Assembly (NCBI GenBank): GCA_904420255.1
Contig: CAJFUT010000146.1
Location: forward strand, 1 to 16,653
Length of the DNA stretch: 16,653 nt
Source of the DNA: an uncultured Angelakisella sp.
GTDB taxonomy: Bacteria; Bacillota; Clostridia; Oscillospirales; Ruminococcaceae
Direction of reading: 5' to 3'
A program made the translations under genes and the position numbers. Below, piece after piece: positions 1 through 5,897 of the stretch. Under the pieces are notes generated by a model that saw only the letters and a list, made by a program, of their open reading frames with translations, was not told where the DNA came from and did no database searches. Positions within the stretch are counted from its first letter, which is position 1. Every line of letters starts with the position of its first letter.

Positions 1-54
1 GGTCGGGAACGTGGCCTTGAAAGCCCCACCGGGGCTTTCATCCCGTTCGGGACC
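1..54. repeat. Long imperfect palindrome at the window edge
   Basis: The segment folds into one extended hairpin. An inner perfect 10-bp stem pairs 18-27 (tgaaagcccc) with 31-40 (ggggctttca) over a 3-nt loop. An outer stem pairs 1-4 with 51-54 and 7-11 with 44-48, leaving a GG/GG internal loop and small bulges. There is no U-tract on either strand, so it is not a typical terminator. It may extend left of the window. It could be a REP-like intergenic element or part of a structured RNA; the sequence does not decide between these. Confidence 0.5.
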
Positions 55-59
55 GGCCA

Positions 60-174
60 GCCCGCGGGGGCCACCCCGCAGTCCCAACGGTTCTGCAAGA
101 CTAAGTTGAGCGGCGCACAATCTTTCGGTTCGCACATCGTGACTAACGTCGTTGCCCGCGGGGGCCACCCCGCA
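60..174. repeat. Pair of identical 21-bp direct repeats 94 bp apart
   Basis: The 21-mer beginning gcccgcgggggcc occurs exactly at 60-80 and 154-174. Each copy contains its own small hairpin (gcgggg/ccccgc over a 4-nt loop). The 73-bp interval between the copies has no convincing open frame, and I recognise nothing else in it. The second copy runs into the base of the lipoprotein-operon terminator. The first 211 bases therefore look wholly intergenic. Confidence 0.6.
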
Positions 175-210
175 AAAGAGGGAGAGCCCTGGGGCTCTCC
201 CTCTTTTGCG
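171..210 (-). terminator. Terminator of the lipoprotein operon, possibly bidirectional
   Basis: A perfect 19-bp inverted repeat pairs 171-189 with 192-210 over a 2-nt nominal loop. It lies one base beyond the TAA of the minus-strand lipoprotein gene. Each descending arm ends in CTCTTTTGCG, so a short U-run forms in either reading direction. A gene converging from outside the window could share it. Confidence 0.8.
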
Positions 211-211
211 G

Positions 212-1360
212 TTAGACGGTGGGTTCGCTGATGGTGACGCAGCCGGGGAGGGTTTCCTCCAGCCAGGCCATGAATTCCTCATAGCCCGGGGTTTCCTCCG
301 GTTCAGCGTAGGGGTTGGAGCGGGCGTAGCCCATGGCGAAGCCCCAGCGGCTGTTCTCCCCCGGAAACTCCCGGCCCCCGGTGAGGGAGGGGTCCTGCGC
401 CCGGTAGGTTTCGTAGTCAGAAAGGCTCATGGCCCGGATCCAGGCCAGGGCGGGGGAATCCTCAAAGGAGATGGTGAGGTAGACCCCCGGGTCCTCCCCC
501 TGGGTGAAGTCGGTGGCCAGGAAGGTGGCGGCGGGGCTCCCCTGGGGGAGCCGGACAGTGAGGCCCAGGGCGGCGTTCTCATAGGTGAGGCCGTCCCTGC
601 TGACCACCCCCTGCTCCGCCGCGGTGCCGTAGCCGGTGGGCAGGTCCTCGTGGTGATTCTGGATGTATTTCCAGGAGCCGTCCTCCCCCAGCCGGAGCAC
701 CATGGTGCCCCGGGAGGAGGGGACCATCTCATACCCGTCGACCCCTGCGGTGAGGATGGAGAAATCCAGCTCCAGCTGGTCCCCGGTGCGGCGGCTGGCA
801 TCCACCTGGACGTCCACAGGGCCGCCGCCCCGCCCGCCGTAGTACCGGTAGACCTCCTCCTCCGGGAGGTAGAGCCCCTCCAGGAGGTTCTCCCGCAGGT
901 CCTCGGGGGTCAGGTCAAAATGGGCGGTGAGGCAGTCCTCCACCACCTCCCGGGGGAAGTCCCCGTCGTACTCCGCCCAGTACTGCTCCATCTGCTCCGT
1001 GCCGGTCAGGTCCTCGAAGGCGTGGATCAGCACCGAGCCGTAAAGGGTCTGCATATTCTCCGGGCCGAAGTCGGTGCGCAGCAGCGTCCCCGCCGCCACC
1101 GGCCGCAGATAGGCTTCGGCGTAGGCTTCGTTCTCCTCAGGGGTGCCCTCCACCGTTTCGGCGGGGGCGGCGTCTTCCGGCTGGCTCTCCGGGGGCTCCT
1201 GGTTCTCCGGGGCCAGGGGGACGCTGGAGGGGGCCGGGGCGCTCTGGGCGTTTTCCGGGGCCTCCGGGGCGGATTCCGATTGGGAAGGGGAGTTCCCTCC
1301 GCCGCAGGCGGACAGAATCAGGCAGAGGGCGGCGGCCGCCGCCAGGATGCGGGTTTTCAT
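212..1360 (-). CDS. Lipoprotein A with an extra C-terminal domain, function unknown
   Basis: This encodes a 382-aa predicted secreted lipoprotein. Residues 1-18 form a signal peptide with lipobox LSAC and lipidation Cys19. Residues 20-75 are a Pro/Glu/Ser/Ala-rich tether typical of surface lipoproteins. Residues of about 80-250 match the two upstream neighbours in order: an Asp-Leu-Arg block (LTPEDLREN), a Tyr-Tyr-Gly-Gly block, then a closing W-K-Y-I strand after EDGS. Residues from about 255 to 382, beginning near LTYENAALGLTVRLP, have no counterpart in the neighbours, so this is the long, fused member of the set. The start has AAGGAGG 11 bases upstream. It is the last gene of a three-gene minus-strand operon, 16 bases after lipoprotein B, and is followed at once by a strong terminator. 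I do not recognise a catalytic motif or named family. A role at the envelope is inferred only from lipidation. Confidence 0.85.
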   Translation of the reverse strand: MKTRILAAAAALCLILSACGGGNSPSQSESAPEAPENAQSAPAPSSVPLAPENQEPPESQPEDAAPAETVEGTPEENEAYAEAYLRPVAAGTLLRTDFGPENMQTLYGSVLIHAFEDLTGTEQMEQYWAEYDGDFPREVVEDCLTAHFDLTPEDLRENLLEGLYLPEEEVYRYYGGRGGGPVDVQVDASRRTGDQLELDFSILTAGVDGYEMVPSSRGTMVLRLGEDGSWKYIQNHHEDLPTGYGTAAEQGVVSRDGLTYENAALGLTVRLPQGSPAATFLATDFTQGEDPGVYLTISFEDSPALAWIRAMSLSDYETYRAQDPSLTGGREFPGENSRWGFAMGYARSNPYAEPEETPGYEEFMAWLEETLPGCVTISEPTV

Positions 1361-1376
1361 GGCGTTTCTTTCCTCC

Positions 1377-2096
1377 TTATTCCGCGGTCACTTCGCAGCT
1401 CAGGTATTTCCAGCCGCCGTCCGGCTCCAGCCGGACGGTGAGGCGGTGGGTGGAGCCGGCCTGGGCTTCGCCGTAATCCAGGGCGACGTCCACCGTGAGG
1501 AGATCCCCTTCCTGGCTCCATTCGCAGCTGAGGGTGGGCACCATCCCCTTGCCGCCGCCGCCCCCGATGGAGTAGCCGCCGTACTGGGCGTCGTAGTAAA
1601 GGGGGTCGCTGCGCAGGTGGTCGGCGGAAACCTCAAAGTATTCCTGGATGCGGCCCTCGTAAAGGTCCTGGGGGTAGAACCAGCCCATATTCTCCCCCTT
1701 GGGGTTTTTGTAGGCCTCTTTTTTGTACTCGTAGTCCTCGTCCCAGGTGGTGGAGAAGAACCAGGAGAAATAGCCGCCGGGGGAGAGCTCCTCGGGGCTT
1801 TTCCAGCTTTCATCAAGGTAGAACAGGCTGACGGCGGTGGGGACCAGCCGGGGGGAGCCGTCGTAGGAGGAATCCTCCACGGCCCCATAGGTGCAGACAA
1901 TCTCCTTCACCAGGCTGTCGTCCGCCTGGGGGACGGCCTCCAGGCCTTCCGAGGAAGATTCCGGGGGCTGGGTGGAAAGGGAAGAGGAAGCGGGGGCTTC
2001 GCCGGAGACCGGCTGGGCCCGGTCCTCCTCCCCGCAGGCGGCCATGGTGAGGATCATGGCGAAAACGGCCCCAAGGGCCAGGATACGGCGCGGCAT
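1377..2096 (-). CDS. Lipoprotein B, paralogue of its neighbours, function unknown
   Basis: This encodes a 239-aa predicted lipoprotein. The start is placed at the ATG giving MPRRILALGAVFAM because AAAGGAG lies 9 bases upstream; an ATG four codons earlier directly abuts the ribosome site. The signal peptide ends in lipobox MAAC with Cys21, followed by a Ser/Pro/Glu linker to about residue 50. The body carries YPQDLYEGRIQEYFEVSADH, then HLRSDP, a Gly-rich loop, and a terminal RLEPDGGWKYL strand. Most of these blocks recur almost unchanged in lipoprotein C and more divergently in A. The DNA for the signal peptide is nearly identical to that of C, so B and C look like a recent tandem duplication. 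It sits 25 bases after C and 16 before A, so the three are very likely cotranscribed. No enzyme motif was seen. Confidence 0.85.
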   Translation of the reverse strand: MPRRILALGAVFAMILTMAACGEEDRAQPVSGEAPASSSLSTQPPESSSEGLEAVPQADDSLVKEIVCTYGAVEDSSYDGSPRLVPTAVSLFYLDESWKSPEELSPGGYFSWFFSTTWDEDYEYKKEAYKNPKGENMGWFYPQDLYEGRIQEYFEVSADHLRSDPLYYDAQYGGYSIGGGGGKGMVPTLSCEWSQEGDLLTVDVALDYGEAQAGSTHRLTVRLEPDGGWKYLSCEVTAE

Positions 2097-2121
2097 GGGC
2101 GGCATCTCCTTTCGGTTTGGA

Positions 2122-2859
2122 TTATCCCTCAATGGGGGTCACCTGGCAGCCCAGGTACTTCCAGCCGCCGTCCGGCTCCAGCCGCACCGTGAGGAGATGG
2201 CTGTTCCGGGGGGCGTTCACCGCGTTGCTTTCATCCACCTGGATGGTGAGGATGTCCCCTTCCTGGGTGTATTCCACCATGTTCAGGAGGGGCGCGATGC
2301 CCTTGCCCATCGTCCACTGGTTGGCGGAATAACCCTGGTAGTCGGCGTGGTAATAGACGGGGTCGCTGCGCAGATGGTCGGCGGAAACCTCGAAGTACTG
2401 CTGAATCCGGCCCTCGTAAAGGTCCTGGGGATAGAGGACGCTGTCGCTGCCGTCCGCCGAGGCCCCGGGGATGGGACTGGGGTAGAGCTCCTGCTGGGTT
2501 TCCCAGTCCTCCCCCCAGTCCCCGGTGTAGTACCAGGAGAAGTACCGGTCGGCGGAGATCTCCTCGGGGCTCTCCCAGCTTTCGGTGAGGTAGAAGAGGC
2601 TCCCGGCCAGGATGATGGGGTAGGTGCCGGGGTCGGCCCCCTCCTGGGTGGGCAGGGCGCCGTAGCGCATGACGATCTCCCCCACCAGCTCATCGTCGGC
2701 CTGGGGGACCTCTGCCTCTGCCGGGGTACTCTCCGGGGCGGAGGAGCCGGAATCGGGGGAAGCGGAGGCGGCCTGGGATTCCCCGCCGCTGCCGCCGCAG
2801 GCGGCCATGGTGAGGATCATGGCGAAAACGGCCCCGAGGGCCAGGATGCGTCGAAGCAT
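2122..2859 (-). CDS. Lipoprotein C, first gene of the lipoprotein operon, function unknown
   Basis: This encodes a 245-aa predicted lipoprotein. The signal peptide MLRRILALGAVFAM ends at lipobox MAAC (Cys21). A Gly/Ser/Ala/Glu linker runs to about residue 50, followed by the family body: LVGEIVMRYGA, a W-x-SPEE block, YPQDLYEGRIQQYFEVSADH, HLRSDP, a Tyr-rich stretch, and a terminal RLEPDGGWKYLGC. Compared with B, the Gly-rich loop is replaced by QWTMGKG. The start is supported by AAAAGGAGAG 10 bases upstream, separated from the ATG by a T-run. It is the promoter-proximal gene of the operon; a weak promoter lies about 80-110 bases upstream. The family is not one I can name. The repeated W-K-Y ending suggests a beta-rich binding domain, which is inference only. 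Confidence 0.85.
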   Translation of the reverse strand: MLRRILALGAVFAMILTMAACGGSGGESQAASASPDSGSSAPESTPAEAEVPQADDELVGEIVMRYGALPTQEGADPGTYPIILAGSLFYLTESWESPEEISADRYFSWYYTGDWGEDWETQQELYPSPIPGASADGSDSVLYPQDLYEGRIQQYFEVSADHLRSDPVYYHADYQGYSANQWTMGKGIAPLLNMVEYTQEGDILTIQVDESNAVNAPRNSHLLTVRLEPDGGWKYLGCQVTPIEG

Positions 2860-2936
2860 AAAAAAATCTCTCCTTTTTCCTGTGTCGTCCTCCCTGTGGG
2901 GAAGGCATCAGAAATAGTAACGACGGGGAAGGGGGA

Positions 2937-2966
2937 ATTATTGCAGAAAAATGAAAAAATTTTGAA
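2937..2966 (-). promoter_or_regulatory. Possible promoter of the lipoprotein operon
   Basis: On the minus strand, TTCAAA (2961-2966) and AATAAT (2937-2942) are separated by 18 bases inside a locally A/T-rich stretch between the aldolase terminator and lipoprotein C. The -35 match is only moderate. Confidence 0.35.
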
Positions 2967-3027
2967 AAATACCCGAGCGGGCCGCCCCGGCCCACGGGCG
3001 GTTTTTATGGCTGTGCTTTTGCATAGC

Positions 3028-3062
3028 AAAAAGGGACCGGCCGGCAGGAAGCCGGCTGGCCC
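3028..3062 (-). terminator. Rho-independent terminator of the aldolase gene
   Basis: Read on the minus strand, a GC-rich stem (3051-3062 with 3034-3045; one mismatch, one wobble, 5-nt loop) is followed by CTTTTTG. It lies 33 bases beyond the fba stop codon and separates fba from the lipoprotein operon. Confidence 0.85.
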
Positions 3063-3095
3063 CAGAGGGTGTTTGGGAAGGGGAAGGAATCCGGG

Positions 3096-4034
3096 TTACT
3101 CCGCCTTGCCGGCGCAGCCCAGGACGTCCACGATCTTGTGGCGCACCAGCTCCTTGATGTGGGCCCGGGCGGGGGAGAGGTACTGGCGGGGGTCAAAGTG
3201 GCTGGGGTTCTCGGCCATGTACTGGCGGATGGCGGCGGTCATGGCCAGGCGCAGGTCGGAGTCGATGTTGATTTTGCACACCGCCATGGAGGCCGCTTTC
3301 CGCAGCATCTCCTCGGGGATGCCGATGGCGTCGGGCATCTGGCCGCCGAACCGGTTGACGATGGCCACGTCCGACTGGGTCACCGAGGAGGCGCCGTGGA
3401 GGACGATGGGGAAGCCGGGGAGGCGGCGGCCCACCTCCTCCAGGATGTCGAAGCGGAGCTGGGGCTTCTGGCCGGGCTTGAACTTATAGGCGCCGTGGCT
3501 GGTGCCGATGGCGATGGCCAGGGAGTCCACCCCGGTGCGGGTGACGAAGTCCTCCACCTGGGCGGGGTCGGTGAAGTGGGCGTCGTCCTCGGAGACGTTG
3601 ACGTCGTCCTCGATGCCGGCAAGCTGACCCAGCTCGCCTTCCACCACCACGCCGTGGGCGTGGGCGTACTCCACCACCTTTTTGGTGAGGGCCACGTTGT
3701 CCTCGTAGTCGTGGTGGCTGCCGTCGATCATCACCGAGGTGAAGCCCCCGTCCACGCAGGATTTGCAGATTTCAAAATCGGCGCCGTGGTCCAGGTGCAG
3801 GGCGATGGGCAGGCCGGTGTCGGCCACGGCGGCCTCCACCAGCTTGGTCAGGTAGATGTGCTTGGCGTATTTCCGGGCCCCGGCGGAAACCTGGAGGATG
3901 ACGGGGGCCTTCTCCTCGGCGGCGGCCTCGGTGATCCCCTGGACGATCTCCATATTGTTGACGTTGAAGGCGCCGATGGCGTACCCTTCCTGATAGGCTC
4001 TGCGGAACATCTCGGTGGTGGTGACGAGAGGCAT
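3096..4034 (-). CDS. fba: Class II fructose-1,6-bisphosphate aldolase
   Basis: This cytoplasmic zinc enzyme of glycolysis and gluconeogenesis reversibly splits fructose 1,6-bisphosphate into DHAP and glyceraldehyde 3-phosphate. The 312-aa length fits the family. Visible motifs are HLDHG with catalytic Asp82 and Zn ligand His83, VEGELG with Glu132 and Glu134, IGTSHGAY with Zn ligand His180, LHGAS (His213, the third Zn-site histidine), and the phosphate- and substrate-binding KINIDSD (255-261). The start is the ATG giving MPLVTT because AAGGAG sits 9 bases upstream; a TTG three codons earlier leaves almost no room for that site. It lies 65 bases downstream of the glycosylase gene on the same strand with no terminator between them, so read-through is possible, and it ends in its own terminator. 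A tagatose- or ketose-bisphosphate aldolase cannot be fully excluded by eye. Confidence 0.95.
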   Translation of the reverse strand: MPLVTTTEMFRRAYQEGYAIGAFNVNNMEIVQGITEAAAEEKAPVILQVSAGARKYAKHIYLTKLVEAAVADTGLPIALHLDHGADFEICKSCVDGGFTSVMIDGSHHDYEDNVALTKKVVEYAHAHGVVVEGELGQLAGIEDDVNVSEDDAHFTDPAQVEDFVTRTGVDSLAIAIGTSHGAYKFKPGQKPQLRFDILEEVGRRLPGFPIVLHGASSVTQSDVAIVNRFGGQMPDAIGIPEEMLRKAASMAVCKINIDSDLRLAMTAAIRQYMAENPSHFDPRQYLSPARAHIKELVRHKIVDVLGCAGKAE

Positions 4035-4099
4035 ACTGAACAACTCCTTTTTGCTCTATTCTGTCCGCGCCGGCGGAGGCTATGACTTTCGGTACCATT

Positions 4100-4939
4100 T
4101 TACCAGCACCCCGGCGGGATTGCAACCCTAACCCAGTGGAACAGGGTCTGCTGGGCGATGCCGGCCCAGGGCAGGAGGTAGCGGGGCATCCCCCGGGGGT
4201 AGTATTTTTTCAGCACCCGGTCCATCCAGACGTCCACCGGGACGCACTCGGTGCGGCCGAAGCCGAAAAGGAGGACGCACTGGGCCACCTTCACCCCCAC
4301 CCCCCGGACCTCCATCAGGGCCTTACGGGCCTCGGGGGTGGGCATCCGGGCCACCGCCTCCAAATCCAGCCGCCCTTCCGCCACCCGCCGGGCGGCATCC
4401 AGGATGTACTCCCCCCGCCAGCCCGCCCGCAGGGGAGCCAGGTCCTCCGGCGAAAGGGGGGCCAGGGCCTCCGGGGGCGGGAAGGCGCGGAAGCCGGAGC
4501 CGGGGATAGGCTCCCCCCAGCCCTGGCAGAGCCGCTCCACGATCCCCTTGATCCGGGGGATGTTGTTGTTGGCGCTGAGGATGAAGGTGCAGAGGGTTTC
4601 CCAGGGGTCCTGGCGCAGCACCCGGATGCCGGGGCAGAAGTCCAGGGCCCGGCGCATCACCGGGTTTTTCCGGAACAGGGCCGCGAGGGCGGCGTAGTCC
4701 CGGCCCAGGTCAAAGTAGGCTTCCCAGAAGGGGCGGTCCTCCTCCCTGAGGCCCAGGAGCAGGATGTCCTCCCCCTGCCGCTCCAGGGAAAGATACCGGC
4801 TCCCGGCGGCCCCCTCCCAGCGGCCCTCCGGCCCCTGCCGCCACCGGAAGGCCTGGCCGCAGTCCAGGGTTTCCGCCAGGGCGAACTGCCCCGCGCCCCC
4901 CACAAGGCGGAGGTTTTCCCCCTCCCGGCGCAGCTCCAT
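4100..4939 (-). CDS. OGG1-type 8-oxoguanine DNA glycosylase/AP lyase
   Basis: This base-excision repair enzyme of 279 aa removes 8-oxoguanine from DNA and can nick the strand by beta-elimination. It resembles eukaryotic OGG1 rather than MutM. The N-terminal domain has CGQAFRWR (27-34). The segment LSANNNIPRIKGIVERLC (121-138) closely parallels the conserved Asn-rich lesion-binding helix of OGG1. The helix-hairpin-helix reads VRGVGVKVAQC with catalytic Lys217, and VPVDVWM supplies catalytic Asp236. The start ATG was chosen because a G-rich purine tract precedes it and a clear promoter lies 28 bases upstream; the open frame extends further upstream but crosses that promoter and non-coding repeats. 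It is the first gene of the minus-strand arm, followed by fba. The exact subfamily (bacterial OGG or AlkA/OGG2-like) is less sure than the glycosylase assignment. Confidence 0.9.
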   Translation of the reverse strand: MELRREGENLRLVGGAGQFALAETLDCGQAFRWRQGPEGRWEGAAGSRYLSLERQGEDILLLGLREEDRPFWEAYFDLGRDYAALAALFRKNPVMRRALDFCPGIRVLRQDPWETLCTFILSANNNIPRIKGIVERLCQGWGEPIPGSGFRAFPPPEALAPLSPEDLAPLRAGWRGEYILDAARRVAEGRLDLEAVARMPTPEARKALMEVRGVGVKVAQCVLLFGFGRTECVPVDVWMDRVLKKYYPRGMPRYLLPWAGIAQQTLFHWVRVAIPPGCW

Positions 4940-4966
4940 GGCCCATCCCCCCTTTTCTCCTCTGGC

Positions 4967-4995
4967 AGTATAGCAGAAAAGGGGCCGACTGGCAA
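4967..4995 (-). promoter_or_regulatory. Promoter of the glycosylase gene, extended -10
   Basis: On the minus strand, TTGCCA (4990-4995), a 17-base spacer and TATACT (4967-4972) match sigma-A consensus at five of six positions each. The -10 is preceded by TGC, an extended -10 element. Transcription would start about 20 bases before the ATG. Confidence 0.8.
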
Positions 4996-5002
4996 CCAAA
5001 AT

Positions 5003-5079
5003 CGCCGTATATTCGCTGTATATTTTGCAAATAAATGAATAAAAATTCGTGATTTGCCAAGAATCTGTAAAAATCTGTA
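5003..5079. repeat. Phased short tandem repeats in the AT-rich divergent gap
   Basis: Two tandem pairs occur. The 11-mer cgcYgtatatt is at 5003-5013 and 5014-5024, and aatctgta is at 5062-5069 and 5072-5079 with a 10-base period. Both periods are close to one helical turn. The first pair lies just upstream of the -35 of the leftward promoter. The stretch between them is strongly A/T-rich. They could be regulator-binding iterons, UP-element-like sequence or an unwinding region. Confidence 0.5.
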
Positions 5080-5166
5080 GAATTCCGCGTTTTGGTGAAG
5101 GGTGGTGACAAGGTGAAATAACTGTCTGTATGAAAGGGCGTCCGGGGGGGTGGAACAGGAAAAAAT

Positions 5167-5282
5167 TTCTCAACAGCCTGGGCAGGGAGGAGGGAACCCT
5201 GAAATAATACGGGGTTATCAACACTTTCCACCGGGTTTTCAACATTTTTTGTGGAAAGGCAGGTTGAAAATGTTGAAAACCC
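5167..5282. promoter_or_regulatory. DnaA-box-like cluster with a perfect 16-bp inverted repeat
   Basis: Nine-mers close to TTATCCACA or TTWTNCACA occur at 5167-5175 (TTCTCAACA), 5215-5223 (TTATCAACA), 5236-5244 (TTTTCAACA), 5250-5258 reverse (CTTTCCACA) and 5271-5279 reverse (TTTTCAACA). A perfect 16-bp inverted repeat pairs 5233-5248 with 5267-5282 around an 18-bp spacer. A competing 8-bp repeat pairs ctttccac (5224-5231) with gtggaaag (5251-5258). The right arm covers the -35 of the rightward promoter, so an operator role is plausible. DnaA binding is inferred from resemblance only. Confidence 0.5.
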
Positions 5283-5302
5283 CATAATACCCAACGTATA
5301 TT
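5273..5302 (+). promoter_or_regulatory. Promoter of the small membrane-protein gene
   Basis: TTGAAA (5273-5278), an 18-base spacer and TATATT (5297-5302) each match consensus at five of six positions. The -35 lies in the right arm of the 16-bp inverted repeat. The predicted leader from about 5309 to the start codon is roughly 140 bases. I see purine-rich runs in it but no recognised riboswitch. Confidence 0.65.
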
Positions 5303-5452
5303 TTTCTTGGTCCGGGGCGGTGAAAAGCGGTGCATAAAGAAGCCCCGGGAAGCAAACCCTAAAAACGCCTGGAAAGGGTCTGGAAAAAACGGCGGGAGGG
5401 CGGTCCCGGCGGCCTTTCCGGGGGAATTACTGGGAACATACAGGAGGACATT

Positions 5453-5710
5453 ATGCTGAAGGGTGTCAATAAGCGTGTGGTGGAAGTGGTGGATATTGAG
5501 AATGAATATTTTGAGAAGGCGATTCTGTTTCTGCGGGCGGGGCGCCCCGATTCGGATGAGAATATCCTGCGGCAGCGGGCCGGGGAATATGTAAGGACCA
5601 TCAAATACCGCCCCAGGCGGGGCTTCCCCTGGAAAAAGGCGCTGCTGCTGGGGCTGGCGGCCGCGGTGGTGCTGGGCATGGGGCTTTGGTACGGGGGCTG
5701 GATGGCGTAG
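5453..5710 (+). CDS. Small tail-anchored membrane protein, function unknown
   Basis: This encodes 85 aa. AGGAGG ends six bases before the ATG, a near-ideal ribosome site. Residues 1-61 form a charged cytoplasmic part with VVEVVDIENEYFEKAILFLR and a helical, Arg/Glu-rich stretch up to RRGFPWKK. Residues of about 62-84 (ALLLGLAAAVVLGMGLWYGG) make one hydrophobic segment ending at the C terminus. The positive residues before it predict N-in, C-out insertion. It is the first gene of the plus-strand arm, with its own promoter in the divergent gap and a long leader. I cannot assign a function. The coding call rests on the ribosome site, promoter, clear soluble-then-membrane architecture and codon use like the neighbours. 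Confidence 0.8.
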   Translation: MLKGVNKRVVEVVDIENEYFEKAILFLRAGRPDSDENILRQRAGEYVRTIKYRPRRGFPWKKALLLGLAAAVVLGMGLWYGGWMA

Positions 5711-5719
5711 CGCCGCCCA

Positions 5720-5752
5720 GGGGGAGGGGCCCCCCGGGGCCTTCCCCTCCCC
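5720..5752 (+). terminator. Weak GC-rich hairpin after the small membrane-protein gene
   Basis: A stem pairs ggggagggg (5721-5729) with cccctcccc (5744-5752), enclosing a C/G-rich loop, ten bases after the stop codon. No U-tract follows, so intrinsic termination is doubtful. Confidence 0.3.
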
Positions 5753-5800
5753 GGCTCCCGCGGGGAGGGTGGAAAACCCCGCCGACCTCCCGTTCCGGCC

Positions 5801-5829
5801 TTTCCTTGAAGAAAAAAGTATGGTATACT
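5801..5829 (+). promoter_or_regulatory. Extended -10 promoter of rlmB
   Basis: TGGTATACT (5821-5829) is an extended -10 element. TTTCCT at 5801-5806, 17 bases upstream, is a poor -35, as is common when TGn is present. A GCCGCC-AAG-GGCGGC hairpin (5863-5877) lies in the leader before the start codon. Confidence 0.6.
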
Positions 5830-5897
5830 TTCCCTGTATCGCATCAAAACCGGGAAATACAGCCGCCAAGGGCGGCGGGAACAGGATGGGAAAGCCA

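Noticed and set aside
1..60. tRNA or rRNA fragment
   Set aside because: gttcgggacc recalls a T-arm, but there is no anticodon arm, D-arm or acceptor pairing. The segment is one long hairpin.
60..174. CRISPR-like repeat-spacer unit
   Set aside because: There are only two copies, the spacing is 73 bases, and no cas genes are present. The repeat is a GC-rich intergenic word.
152..3489. Long plus-strand open frames over the lipoproteins and aldolase
   Set aside because: They lie opposite genes with lipoboxes, ribosome sites and enzyme motifs, and have Gly/Arg/Pro-rich translations without domains.
4940..5452. Bona fide chromosomal replication origin
   Set aside because: The boxes are imperfect, no dnaA, dnaN or parS site is present, and skew cannot be computed here; by eye the plus strand is locally C-rich in highly expressed right-arm genes, which does not help the case. 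Kept only as a hypothesis in the findings.
5309..5452. Riboswitch in the leader of the small membrane-protein gene
   Set aside because: The leader is long, but I could not fit any known riboswitch core and saw no terminator or antiterminator pair near the gene.
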